Positions 6,366 to 12,804 of a stretch of DNA of 32,643 nucleotides are shown here, piece after piece (within the stretch, counting starts at the first letter, position 1; each line of letters opens with the position of its first letter). The position numbers and the translations under genes were made by a program. The DNA is from an uncultured Sphingomonadales bacterium (GTDB taxonomy: Bacteria; Pseudomonadota; Alphaproteobacteria; Sphingomonadales; Sphingomonadaceae): contig CALCBC010000058.1 in the NCBI GenBank assembly GCA_937898525.1, forward strand, positions 1-32,643, written 5' to 3'. The notes beneath the pieces were generated by a model. It did no database searches. It saw only the letters and a program-made list of their open reading frames with translations, and was not told where the DNA came from.

Positions 6366-7367
6366 ATGAGCTGCTCCTCCCCCCTCGTCGACGCGTTCAA
6401 CCGGCGGGTGACCTACCTGCGCCTGTCGGTCACCGACCGGTGCGACTTGCGCTGCGCATACTGCATGCCCGAGAAGATGCAGTTCCTGCCGCGCAAGGAC
6501 GTGCTCAGCCTTGAGGAGCTGCACAAGCTCGCGTTGGCGATGATCGACCGCGGCATTGCCAAGATCCGCCTGACGGGCGGCGAGCCGCTCGTCAGGCGGG
6601 ACGTGATCGAACTGGTTCGCGCGATCGGCCGCAAGCTCGAGAACGGTCTCGAGGAACTCACGCTCACGACGAACGGTACCCAGCTCGCCCAGTTTGCCGA
6701 CGATCTCGCTTCAGCGGGCGTCAGGCGGATCAACGTCTCCCTCGACACGATGGACGCCGGCCTGTTTGAAAAGCTCAGCCGCCGCGACAGGCTCGGCCAG
6801 GTGCTCCAGGGGATCGCCGCGGCGCGCGAGGCCGGGCTCAGGGTGAAGCTCAACACCGTCGCGCTCAAGGGTCTCAACGAAGAGGAGATCCCCTTCCTCA
6901 TCGAGTGGGCGCACGCGCACGGGCACGAGATCACGCTGATCGAGGTCATGCCGCTCGGCGAGGTCGAGGGCGAGCGCGTCGACCACTACCTGCCGCTGAC
7001 TGCCGTGCGCGAAGCGCTTGAGCACCGCTGGACGCTGACACCGAGCGATTACCGCTCGGGCGGCCCGGCGCGCTACGTCGAGGTCGCTGAGACCGGCGGC
7101 CGGCTTGGTTTCATCACCCCGCTGACCAACAACTTCTGCGCCAGCTGCAACCGCGTGCGCGTAACCGCTACCGGCGAGCTTTATGCCTGCCTCGGCGGTG
7201 CCGAGAAGGTCGACCTGCGCGCCGCGCTACGGTCGGCGGACCCCGATGCGAGCCTTGCCGCCGCGCTCGACGAGGCGATGCGGATCAAGCCCGAGCGGCA
7301 CCATTTCCGCATCGCGCGAGGTGTCGGCCCGGCGCAGCCGCGGCACATGTCGCTCACCGGGGGCTGA
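6366..7367 (+). CDS. moaA: GTP 3',8-cyclase (molybdenum cofactor biosynthesis protein A)
   Basis: A 333-residue radical SAM enzyme that starts molybdopterin synthesis by converting GTP to 3',8-cyclo-7,8-dihydro-GTP. The N-terminal radical SAM cluster is C26-x3-C30-x2-C33 in TDRCDLRCAYCMPE, followed by TGGEPLVR. The second, C-terminal 4Fe-4S site is C258-x2-C261-x13-C275. The protein ends in Gly-Gly (MSLTGG), as MoaA must for activity. Length is standard. ATG 6366 has no clear ribosome site; a CACAAT -10-like hexamer ends 8 nt before it, so the message may be leaderless. It is followed after 3 nt by moaD and then moaE, making a moaADE operon. Confidence 0.97.
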   Translation: MSCSSPLVDAFNRRVTYLRLSVTDRCDLRCAYCMPEKMQFLPRKDVLSLEELHKLALAMIDRGIAKIRLTGGEPLVRRDVIELVRAIGRKLENGLEELTLTTNGTQLAQFADDLASAGVRRINVSLDTMDAGLFEKLSRRDRLGQVLQGIAAAREAGLRVKLNTVALKGLNEEEIPFLIEWAHAHGHEITLIEVMPLGEVEGERVDHYLPLTAVREALEHRWTLTPSDYRSGGPARYVEVAETGGRLGFITPLTNNFCASCNRVRVTATGELYACLGGAEKVDLRAALRSADPDASLAAALDEAMRIKPERHHFRIARGVGPAQPRHMSLTGG

Positions 7368-7370
7368 GCC

Positions 7371-7613
7371 GTGGCGGTCAGGCTGGTCTTCCTCGGCAAG
7401 CTGGCCGACCTCGCGGGCGCGCCCGAGGCCGAGGTCGTCGGGCCGCTCGACTGGAACGGCCTGATCGAAGCTCTGCCTGGCCCGCTCGGCGAGGTGGCGA
7501 AGGGCGAAAAGGTCAGGCTCGCGGTCAATGGCGCGGTGCTGTCCGACAAGTCCGCGCTCGCCGCCGCGGATGGCGACGAGATCGCCCTGCTTCCCCCCGT
7601 CAGTGGCGGCTGA
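7371..7613 (+). CDS. moaD: Molybdopterin synthase sulfur carrier subunit
   Basis: An 80-residue ubiquitin-like sulfur carrier. It ends in SGG, the C-terminal Gly-Gly that is adenylated and thiocarboxylated before sulfur transfer in molybdopterin synthase. The fold signature is visible in RLVFLGKLADLAG at the start and VNGAVLSDKSALAAADGDEIALLPPVSGG at the end. It starts with GTG at 7371, 3 nt after the moaA stop, and its stop is one base before the moaE ATG. The compact moaADE order and spacing imply translation from one transcript; MoaD and MoaE form the heterotetrameric synthase in the cytoplasm. Confidence 0.95.
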   Translation: MAVRLVFLGKLADLAGAPEAEVVGPLDWNGLIEALPGPLGEVAKGEKVRLAVNGAVLSDKSALAAADGDEIALLPPVSGG

Positions 7614-7614
7614 C

Positions 7615-8076
7615 ATGGCGCGCGACGTTCGCCTGCTGGAGCATACGCTGGAGCCCGGAACGGAGTTGGCTGCCTTCGCCGCGGCGCACCCGGCGGCAGG
7701 CGGCATCGCCAGCTTCATCGGCAAGGTCCGGCCCGACGACGGGGTCGAACTGCTCGAGCTGAGCCATTACGAGCCGCTGACGCTTCCTGGCATGGTGGCG
7801 CTGGCCGAAGAGGCACTTGGCCGCTGGGCGCTCGACGGCATCCTGATACGGCACAGGATCGGCCAGATGCGTCCGGGCGACCCGATCGTGCTCGTCGCCG
7901 CTGCGGCGCGGCACCGGCGCAACGCGTTCGAGGCGGCCGACTTCGCTATGGACCATCTCAAGTCGGACGCCTGGTTCTGGAAGCGCGAGAAGCGCGCCGG
8001 TGAGTGGCGCTGGATCGAGCCGCGGGCCGAAGACCATGCCGACCTGGCGCGCTGGGGACGCCGAACGTCCGTTTGA
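7615..8076 (+). CDS. moaE: Molybdopterin synthase catalytic subunit
   Basis: A 153-residue MoaE, the large subunit that transfers two sulfurs from MoaD thiocarboxylate to precursor Z to make molybdopterin. Family features are GGIASFIGKVR near residue 28-38, the LSHYEPL segment, HRIGQMRPGDPIVLVA, and the catalytic-lysine region MDHLKSDAWFWKRE near residues 116-129. The frame is open upstream to 7528, but that part lies inside moaD; ATG 7615 fits the family N-terminus and sits one base after the moaD stop. Its TGA (8074-8076) falls inside a near-consensus FNR box that belongs to the next gene. Confidence 0.96.
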   Translation: MARDVRLLEHTLEPGTELAAFAAAHPAAGGIASFIGKVRPDDGVELLELSHYEPLTLPGMVALAEEALGRWALDGILIRHRIGQMRPGDPIVLVAAAARHRRNAFEAADFAMDHLKSDAWFWKREKRAGEWRWIEPRAEDHADLARWGRRTSV

Positions 8077-8086
8077 TCGGCGTCAA
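8073..8086. promoter_or_regulatory. FNR-type box upstream of the membrane-protein gene
   Basis: The site reads TTGAT-CGGC-GTCAA, matching the FNR/FnrN consensus TTGAT-N4-ATCAA at 9 of 10 fixed positions. Its centre (8079.5) lies 60 nt before the ATG at 8140. With the usual -41.5 spacing of class II activation, transcription would start near 8121. A gene for an FNR-type regulator with the right recognition residues ends 490 bp away. Function is inferred. Confidence 0.65.
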
Positions 8087-8139
8087 TGCTCCCGAGACCG
8101 TGCGGTGTCACGCGTACCGCACAAGTCAGGAGCGAACGC

Positions 8140-8571
8140 ATGGCCGAACGACTGAACCGCCAGGACGTCGCCGAAAAGGCGATCATCCACGAGGCGCCGG
8201 CGCTGACGCTGCCGGCCACGATCGACCGCACCTTCGAGCTTCCCGCCGCGCTCTACGTCGGTACCGCCGGGGGCTATCTCGGCTTTCTCGCGCTGATGAC
8301 CATGACCTTCGGCAATCCCGGGCTGGTCCTGCCGATGGCGATCTTCGTTCTGTTCATCCTCATGGGATTCGGCGTGGCGGGGATGTGGATGTGGATGAAG
8401 CCCGACCACCCGCAGGCGCTGACCGCCTGGAGCCGCTTCCGGCAACGGGGAATCATGACGGCCTTCGGTCACGCCTCCTCCGGTGCTGCGGCGGTGCAGG
8501 TGCTGCTCCTGCCGGGACTGGTTTTCGTCTGGGGTCTGGCGATCGCGACTATCGCCGCCGTGGTCCGCTAA
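8140..8571 (+). CDS. Small integral membrane protein, unknown, likely Fnr-regulated
   Basis: A 143-residue protein with about three hydrophobic segments: LYVGTAGGYLGFLALMTMTF, LPMAIFVLFILMGFGVAGMWMWM, and a C-terminal AAAVQVLLLPGLVFVWGLAIATIAAVV. A polar N-terminus of about 35 residues contains KAIIHEAPALTLPATIDRTFELPAA. I do not recognise the family. The frame is open to 8086, but ATG 8140 has an excellent AGGAG 7 nt upstream, so that start is preferred. An FNR-type box sits 60 nt before the start, and the gene runs tail to tail (6 nt apart) with a gene for an Fnr-type regulator. A role under low oxygen is therefore plausible, perhaps in membrane respiration, but no motif shows it. Confidence 0.8.
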   Translation: MAERLNRQDVAEKAIIHEAPALTLPATIDRTFELPAALYVGTAGGYLGFLALMTMTFGNPGLVLPMAIFVLFILMGFGVAGMWMWMKPDHPQALTAWSRFRQRGIMTAFGHASSGAAAVQVLLLPGLVFVWGLAIATIAAVVR

Positions 8572-8577
8572 CGGGAG

Positions 8578-9264
8578 CTAAGCGGCCTCGAACCCCAGCC
8601 GCGCGGGATCGAGAATCTCGATCCCGCGCGCACCCTTGCGCCGGATCATTCCGTCACGCTCGAACTTGGTGATCGCCCGACTCACGGTCTCGATCGTGAG
8701 TCCGAGCATTCCCGCGATCTCCCCTCGCGTCAGTGGCAGCTCGAACTCGCGCGCGGGATGGCAGGACGAATCGCTGGCTGCTTCGGCCAGGCCCATCAGC
8801 AGCCCGGCGACCTTGGATGCAGCGCTGCGCCGCCCGCTGAGAGCGAGCAGCTCGCGGCTCTGCAGCAGGTCTTCCTGCGAGCGCCGCAGCAGCGCCTGGG
8901 CGAGCTTCGGGTTGAGCTCGACCGCGCGGCCCATCTCGCTCTTGGGAAACACGCACAGTTCGCTGTCGGTCAGCGCGATGACGTCATGATGAGCGAACGG
9001 TGCGAATAGCTCGCCGATGAATCCCGCCGGATGGACCAGTGCCAGAATCCGTTCGGTCCCCTCCTCGTCGACCGTTGCGATCTTGAGTGCACCGCTGAGC
9101 AGCGTCGCGCAGGCGGCGTTCTCGTCGCCCGCGGCGAACAGCGTCTCGCCGCGCCTCAGCTTGCGAGTGCGGCCTGCGCGGGCGAGTGCCTCGCGCTCTT
9201 CGGGGTCGAGTACCGAGCAAGCGGCGCGGTCGCGGACCGGGCAGTGTTCGCAGTCGAGAGTCAT
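8578..9264 (-). CDS. Oxygen-sensing Crp/Fnr-family regulator (FnrN/FnrL type)
   Basis: A 228-residue Crp/Fnr regulator. The N-terminus has C5-x2-C8-x7-C16, the spacing of rhizobial FnrN-type oxygen sensors, and C104 (in SELCVF) is in the position of the fourth ligand, so a 4Fe-4S cluster is expected. A cNMP-like beta-barrel spans about residues 25-125, followed by a dimer helix (about 130-160) and an HTH. The recognition helix LTIETVSRAITKF carries E192, S195 and R196, the E-xx-SR set that reads TTGAT half-sites. A matching FNR box lies at 8073-8086. ATG 9264 overlaps the stop of the upstream lipoprotein gene by 4 nt (ATGA). It should activate or repress genes when oxygen falls. Confidence 0.93.
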   Translation of the reverse strand: MTLDCEHCPVRDRAACSVLDPEEREALARAGRTRKLRRGETLFAAGDENAACATLLSGALKIATVDEEGTERILALVHPAGFIGELFAPFAHHDVIALTDSELCVFPKSEMGRAVELNPKLAQALLRRSQEDLLQSRELLALSGRRSAASKVAGLLMGLAEAASDSSCHPAREFELPLTRGEIAGMLGLTIETVSRAITKFERDGMIRRKGARGIEILDPARLGFEAA

Positions 9265-9764
9265 TGAGGCAGCTCCGCCTGTAGCGCCGCGAGAGCCTGG
9301 TCCTGCTCGGCGACCTGCGCCGCGACTTGCCCGCGCGCCGCATCGATCCGCTCGAGCGAGGCGCCCTCCAGCGAGGATTCGAGATGCAGCCGATCGAGGT
9401 CGGCGAGGGCGATCGTCGCCGGGCTTCGGCTGCCTTCGAGGTCGGCAAGCGCGATATGCGCGCGGGCCCAGGAATCGTCTCCGGGGGCGGCGCGCGCTGC
9501 CGCGGCGATGGCGCTGCGTGCCTGAGGGAGGGCGGCCAGGAACGCGCGGTGGGCGGTCGCCGCGTCGCCAGTGAGCCGATCCAGTTGATCGAGTACCGTG
9601 GAGGCAGGCGGGGGAGGCACATAAGGCTCCGGTTCCGCGGGCTGCATCGTGCCGGTTACGCGCTCGGCGTCGCGGATTGCCAGGCTCGGGTATCGCGCCG
9701 AGGCTGCGCAGGCACTGAGCGTGCATCCGAGTGCCGCAATCAGACAGGCGCGGTTGAAATCCAT
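9261..9764 (-). CDS. Small predicted lipoprotein upstream of the Fnr-type gene
   Basis: A 167-residue protein with a lipobox LSA-C (lipidated cysteine C19) after a short signal helix. The mature part is Ala-rich and mostly helical. It has a Pro-rich linker (PEPYVPPPPAS) near residue 50 and several long amphipathic helices; the last (ARGQVAAQVAEQDQALAALQAELPQ) looks like a coiled coil. No enzymatic motif is seen and I do not recognise the family. The ATG (9764) is preceded by AAGG at a good distance. Its stop overlaps the start of the Fnr-type gene by 4 nt, so the two are co-translated. The link between a lipoprotein and an oxygen sensor is unexplained. Confidence 0.75.
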   Translation of the reverse strand: MDFNRACLIAALGCTLSACAASARYPSLAIRDAERVTGTMQPAEPEPYVPPPPASTVLDQLDRLTGDAATAHRAFLAALPQARSAIAAAARAAPGDDSWARAHIALADLEGSRSPATIALADLDRLHLESSLEGASLERIDAARGQVAAQVAEQDQALAALQAELPQ

Positions 9765-9837
9765 CGCCTGTGCCTTAGCTCGCCACTGCCCCTGACGCCA
9801 GCGCGCCGGATGGGGACGAAATTGCGCGGAGGCGGCG

Positions 9838-9866
9838 TTGACAGAGGGGCCCCATTCGCCTAACGG
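9838..9866 (+). promoter_or_regulatory. rplU promoter (TTGACA, 17-bp spacer, TAACGG)
   Basis: A perfect TTGACA (-35, 9838-9843), a 17-bp spacer and TAACGG (9861-9866) fit a sigma-70-type promoter. The predicted start is near 9873, about 87 nt before the rplU ATG, leaving room for the leader hairpin at 9879-9901. This is the best-looking housekeeping promoter in the window. Confidence 0.75.
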
Positions 9867-9878
9867 CGGCGCACTTGC

Positions 9879-9901
9879 GGTGCCCTCCGGGCGCCTTTTT
9901 T
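9879..9901 (+). terminator. Intrinsic terminator-like hairpin in the rplU leader
   Basis: A 7-bp stem (9879-9885 paired with 9889-9895, one G-U pair) with a 3-nt loop is followed by six T residues (9896-9901). It starts only about 6 nt after the predicted transcription start and lies well before rplU. The opposite-strand neighbour starts at 9764 and reads away, so this terminator does not end any gene on the plus strand in the usual sense. Attenuation of rplU is a possibility. Confidence 0.65.
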
Positions 9902-9959
9902 GTCGTTCATACGGGCCTGCCCGAGAGAACGGCAGTCGAAACGAACGGATTTGATGACC

Positions 9960-10484
9960 ATGTTCGCAGTAGTGCGCACGGGCGGCAAGCAGTATCGCGT
10001 GACCGCCGGAGACAAGATCGCGGTCGAGAAGCTCGCTGGCGATGCCGGTGACACGATCGTGCTGGGCGACGTTCTGCTCGCCGGTGACGGCGAGAAGCTG
10101 GCCGAAGCGGGCAAGGTCACCGTCTCCGCCGAGATCATCGCCCAGGCGAAGAGCGAGAAGGTCGTCGTCTTCAAGAAGCGCCGCCGGCACAATTATCGCC
10201 GCAAGGCCGGGCACCGCCAGCAGATGACCCTGCTGCGCATCCTCTCGGTCGGCGATTCGAAGGCCGCGCCGAAGAAGGCCGCTGCGCCGAAGGCCGAGGA
10301 AGAGCCGAAGGCCGAAGCCGCGCCCAAGGCCGAGAAGGCCAAGGCTCCGGCGAAGGCCGCCGAACCGAAGGAAGCCAAGGCAGCAAAGCCGGCTGCCAAG
10401 AAGGAAGCCGCGGCCGAAACGCCCGCCGAGAAGAAGGCCCCGGCCAAGAAGCCGGCGGCCAAGAAGCCCGCCGCGAAGAAGTAA
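9960..10484 (+). CDS. rplU: 50S ribosomal protein L21 with Lys/Ala-rich C-terminal tail
   Basis: A 174-residue L21, a 23S rRNA-binding protein of the large subunit. The first 98 residues are the normal L21 core: MFAVVRTGGKQYRV at the start, FKKRRRHNYRRKAGHRQ near residues 71-87, and LLRILSV. A further 75 residues, about 100-174, are almost only Ala, Lys, Pro and Glu, ending in repeated PAAKK. Such histone H1-like tails are frequent on sphingomonad L21. ATG 9954 (adding Met-Thr) is an alternative start; ATG 9960 gives the canonical N-terminus. A GGA sits 10 nt upstream. The gene is followed after 13 nt by rpmA. Confidence 0.96.
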   Translation: MFAVVRTGGKQYRVTAGDKIAVEKLAGDAGDTIVLGDVLLAGDGEKLAEAGKVTVSAEIIAQAKSEKVVVFKKRRRHNYRRKAGHRQQMTLLRILSVGDSKAAPKKAAAPKAEEEPKAEAAPKAEKAKAPAKAAEPKEAKAAKPAAKKEAAAETPAEKKAPAKKPAAKKPAAKK

Positions 10485-10497
10485 GAGGTAGTTCGAG

Positions 10498-10767
10498 ATG
10501 GCACACAAGAAAGCAGGCGGTAGCTCGCGCAACGGTCGCGATTCGGCCGGTCGTCGCCTCGGCGTGAAGAAGTTCGGCGGTCAGGACGTGATCGGCGGCA
10601 ACATCATCGTGCGCCAACGCGGGACCAAGTTCTACCCCGGCGCCAACGTCGGCATGGGCAAGGACCACACCCTGTTCGCGCTCACCGCGGGCAAGGTCCG
10701 ATTCCACGACGGCAAGCTCGGCCGCAAGTATGTGTCGGTCGACATGATGGCAGACGCCGCCGAATAG
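10498..10767 (+). CDS. rpmA: 50S ribosomal protein L27
   Basis: An 89-residue L27, which lies near the peptidyl-transferase centre. It begins MAHKKAGGSSRNGRDSAGRRLGVKKFGGQ, the standard N-terminus without a cleavable extension, and includes NIIVRQRGTKFYPGANVGMGKDHTLFAL. An AGAGGTAG ribosome site lies 6-13 nt before the ATG. It is the second gene of the rplU-rpmA operon and is followed by three hairpins, the last a strong intrinsic terminator. Obg GTPase, often nearby in other genomes, is not in this window. Confidence 0.98.
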   Translation: MAHKKAGGSSRNGRDSAGRRLGVKKFGGQDVIGGNIIVRQRGTKFYPGANVGMGKDHTLFALTAGKVRFHDGKLGRKYVSVDMMADAAE

Positions 10768-10835
10768 ACGGATGACTCAAGGAAAGGGTCATCCACCGGG
10801 ATGGCCCGCCGGGCGGCGAAACGCCCGGGCGCAGA

Positions 10836-10867
10836 GGGAGATCGGGCCAGCCCGTTCTCCCTTTTTT
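10836..10867 (+). terminator. Intrinsic terminator of the rplU-rpmA operon
   Basis: A 12-bp stem with one mismatch (10836-10847 with 10850-10861, loop CA) is followed by six T residues (10862-10867). Two other hairpins come before it: 10770-10776 with 10788-10794 (7 bp), and a CCGGGCG/CGCCCGG stem within 10809-10828. Stem plus T-tract makes termination here very likely. Confidence 0.85.
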
Positions 10868-10937
10868 CGTCTCCCTCGCAAAGCCACTGTCACATCGGTC
10901 TGTCACGACGGGCCGGGGGCAGGAGAGGAGGACGACG

Positions 10938-11513
10938 ATGTTCCTGCGTACCGAACGCCTGTTCCTGCGGCCGCCCTGGCCCGAGGATGCGCCCGAGCTT
11001 GCCCGGGCGATTGGGCACGAGGCGGTTGTGCGCATGCTCGCACGCGTGCCGTGGCCCTATAGCGAGGATCATGCCCGCGAGTGGATCAAGGCCCAGCGCG
11101 ATCCCTGCCTGCCCAACCTGCTGATCACCCTGCCCGACGAGGGCGGGCGGATCGTCGGTTCGGTCGGCCTGCACGAGGACGGGGGGCAGGTCGAGGTCGG
11201 CTACTGGATCGAACCCGGGTCGTGGGGGCGCGGCTATGCCACGGAAGCGCTGTGCGGCCTGCTCTCGCTTGTGCGGCTTGTCGGCCACCGGCGAGTCGTC
11301 AGCCGCCACGCCGTGGACAATCCGGCTTCGGGCCGCGTGTTGTGGAAGGCGGGATTCCGGCCGACCGGGCGCGCGCGGCCGTTCCGCAGCCTCGGGCGCG
11401 CGACCGACGGGCTTGTCGCGCCCGAATATGCCGTCGACCTGGCTGACTCCAGTACGGTGCGTCCGTGCCGGTCGATACCGAGCGTCTATACGCCCGGAGT
11501 CATCGCGGCGTAG
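10938..11513 (+). CDS. GNAT-family N-acetyltransferase (RimJ/RimL-like)
   Basis: A 191-residue acetyltransferase of the RimJ/RimL-like GNAT group. It opens TERLFLRPPWPEDAPELARAI, has IVGSVGLHEDGGQVEVGYWI, then the acetyl-CoA pyrophosphate loop WGRGYATEAL (R-x-x-G-x-A type), and ends with the ASGRVLWKAGFRPTGRARPF segment. A very strong GGAGAGGAGG precedes ATG 10938. The gene follows the rpmA terminator, so it probably has its own promoter. Its last 14 nt overlap the end of the convergent thioesterase gene. The acetylated target is not predictable; ribosomal protein or small-molecule amines are the usual options. Confidence 0.85.
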   Translation: MFLRTERLFLRPPWPEDAPELARAIGHEAVVRMLARVPWPYSEDHAREWIKAQRDPCLPNLLITLPDEGGRIVGSVGLHEDGGQVEVGYWIEPGSWGRGYATEALCGLLSLVRLVGHRRVVSRHAVDNPASGRVLWKAGFRPTGRARPFRSLGRATDGLVAPEYAVDLADSSTVRPCRSIPSVYTPGVIAA

Positions 11514-11894
11514 CCGGCGGGAGGAACCGTTCCACCACCTCGCGGGCGAGCCGCGCCGGTCGGAGCGTGGTCGATCGAGACAGCACCAGCTGCTGCGGAC
11601 TTCGGCCAGAAGCTCCTCACCGCGGCGGATCACGGTGGTGAACTGCGACCGGGCGCCCCGCATGCCTTCGGCGATGACCTCGGCGACCAGGCCGTCCTCG
11701 AGGAATGCAGGGCGCCGGTACGAGATTTCGTGCTTGAGCGCGACCCACAGGTGCCGCGCGACTGCTTCTGCCGGCGCGACGGCTTCCCAGTAGCGTGTCA
11801 CCGCGTCCTGCACCCAGCGCAGGTAAACCGCGTTGTTGACGTGGCCCATGTGGTCGATGTCGCGCGAATCGACCGTGATCGGGTGCGCGTACAT
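11500..11894 (-). CDS. 4HBT-type acyl-CoA thioesterase with apparent 1-nt frameshift
   Basis: A hot-dog fold thioesterase (YbgC/4HBT-like). The start reads MYAHPITVDSRDIDHMGHVNN, with the D-x-x-x-HVNN catalytic motif, followed by YLRWVQDAVTRYW. The frame is normal to residue 107 (SSWCCLD). After that the ATG frame runs on antisense through the GNAT gene, while shifting frame at about 11571-11575 gives a natural-looking end, RPARLAREVVERFLPPA, stopping at 11500. The span is 395 nt, one base short of 132 codons. A one-base deletion or an assembly error is the simplest reading. The ATG shares one base with the stop of the upstream hydrolase gene (TGATG), so they form an operon, probably under the TetR regulator. 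Confidence 0.72.
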
Positions 11895-12763
11895 CACCCG
11901 AGGCTCGCCGCGGCGTAGGCGCTGTCGTACTTTCCGATCAGCGCGCGGTCGTCGCGCTTCCACGGATGGAAGCCGGGAAGGAAGTAGGCGCACCAGGCCG
12001 GGAACACGCGGCGCAGGATGCCGGGCCAGCCGACGAGGTACCAGGCCAGCGCCACCTTGGCGCGCAGCCCGGTGATGCCATCCTGCGCGAGCAGATCGCT
12101 CGCATCGAGGAAGCGGTTTCGGATGAAGCGCCGGGTGATCACCAGCATCGACAGCGCCTTGACCTTCCACCGCTTCCACCGGCTCCAGTCGCGCGTCACG
12201 TGCAGCCAGGTGTCGTAGGCGACGCCCTTGTGCTCGAGCTCCTCGACCGCGTGCCAGCGCCACAGTTCAGCCTGCTCGATCTCGGCGCCGACGAAGTGCT
12301 CGGGGTGGGCGAGGAACTCGTGTGCGAACATGGCGGTAAAGTGCTCGAGCGCCATCGTTACCGCGAGCCAGGCGACCTTCGGTCGCGCGTAGACGTCGGC
12401 GATCAGCCGCTCGACCCGCGCGTCGATCGTCGACATGTCGTAGCCGGCCGCTTCCGCCGCTCGATTGAATGCGAGGTGCTCGCGCGTGTGGTTGACCTCC
12501 TGCCTGATGAATGCCCGGATCTCTGAGGCGAGCTGCGCCGGCACGCCCTCTCGGAACGCCTTCACCGCATCGATGAACAGCGTCTCGCCGCGCGGGAACG
12601 TCGCCGACAGCGCGTTGAACCAGGCTGTCGCGATCGGGTCGCCGTTGAGCCACCAGCGCGGGGGCGTTTCGCCGCGGCCGAAACGGCGGTCGCGCACGAC
12701 GATGCCTGGCACCTTGCTGCCGGGTTCCGTGGGGCCTAGGTCTATCGGGGTCTGAGCGTTCAT
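11894..12763 (-). CDS. Predicted metal-dependent hydrolase (PF10118 type)
   Basis: A 289-residue protein of the predicted metal-dependent hydrolase family with a ferritin-like helical core. Likely metal ligands are spread over helices: EVNHTREH (about residue 90), MALEHFTAMFAHEF (about 140) and WRWHAVEELEHKGVAYD (about 170), giving the E-x2-H/E-x6-H pattern of di-iron or related centres. A WWLNGDPIATAWFNALS segment is typical of the N-terminus. The frame opens with TTG at 12772, but ATG 12763 is the likelier start. It heads an operon with the thioesterase gene and is divergent (30 nt) from a TetR gene. Family members occur with lipid-related genes; the actual substrate is unknown. Confidence 0.82.
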   Translation of the reverse strand: MNAQTPIDLGPTEPGSKVPGIVVRDRRFGRGETPPRWWLNGDPIATAWFNALSATFPRGETLFIDAVKAFREGVPAQLASEIRAFIRQEVNHTREHLAFNRAAEAAGYDMSTIDARVERLIADVYARPKVAWLAVTMALEHFTAMFAHEFLAHPEHFVGAEIEQAELWRWHAVEELEHKGVAYDTWLHVTRDWSRWKRWKVKALSMLVITRRFIRNRFLDASDLLAQDGITGLRAKVALAWYLVGWPGILRRVFPAWCAYFLPGFHPWKRDDRALIGKYDSAYAAASLG

Positions 12764-12780
12764 GGCCTCCAAAGATGGGT

Positions 12781-12804
12781 TTAACTGACAGACATGTCAA
12801 TTAG
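12781..12804. promoter_or_regulatory. Palindromic operator between the hydrolase gene and tetR
   Basis: The core is TGACA-GACA-TGTCA (12786-12799), and the longer arms match at 8 of 10 positions. It overlaps the ATG of the TetR gene (12794-12796) and lies 18 nt from the start of the divergent hydrolase gene, so it could serve both. It is a candidate TetR operator; the binding protein is inferred from position. Confidence 0.6.
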
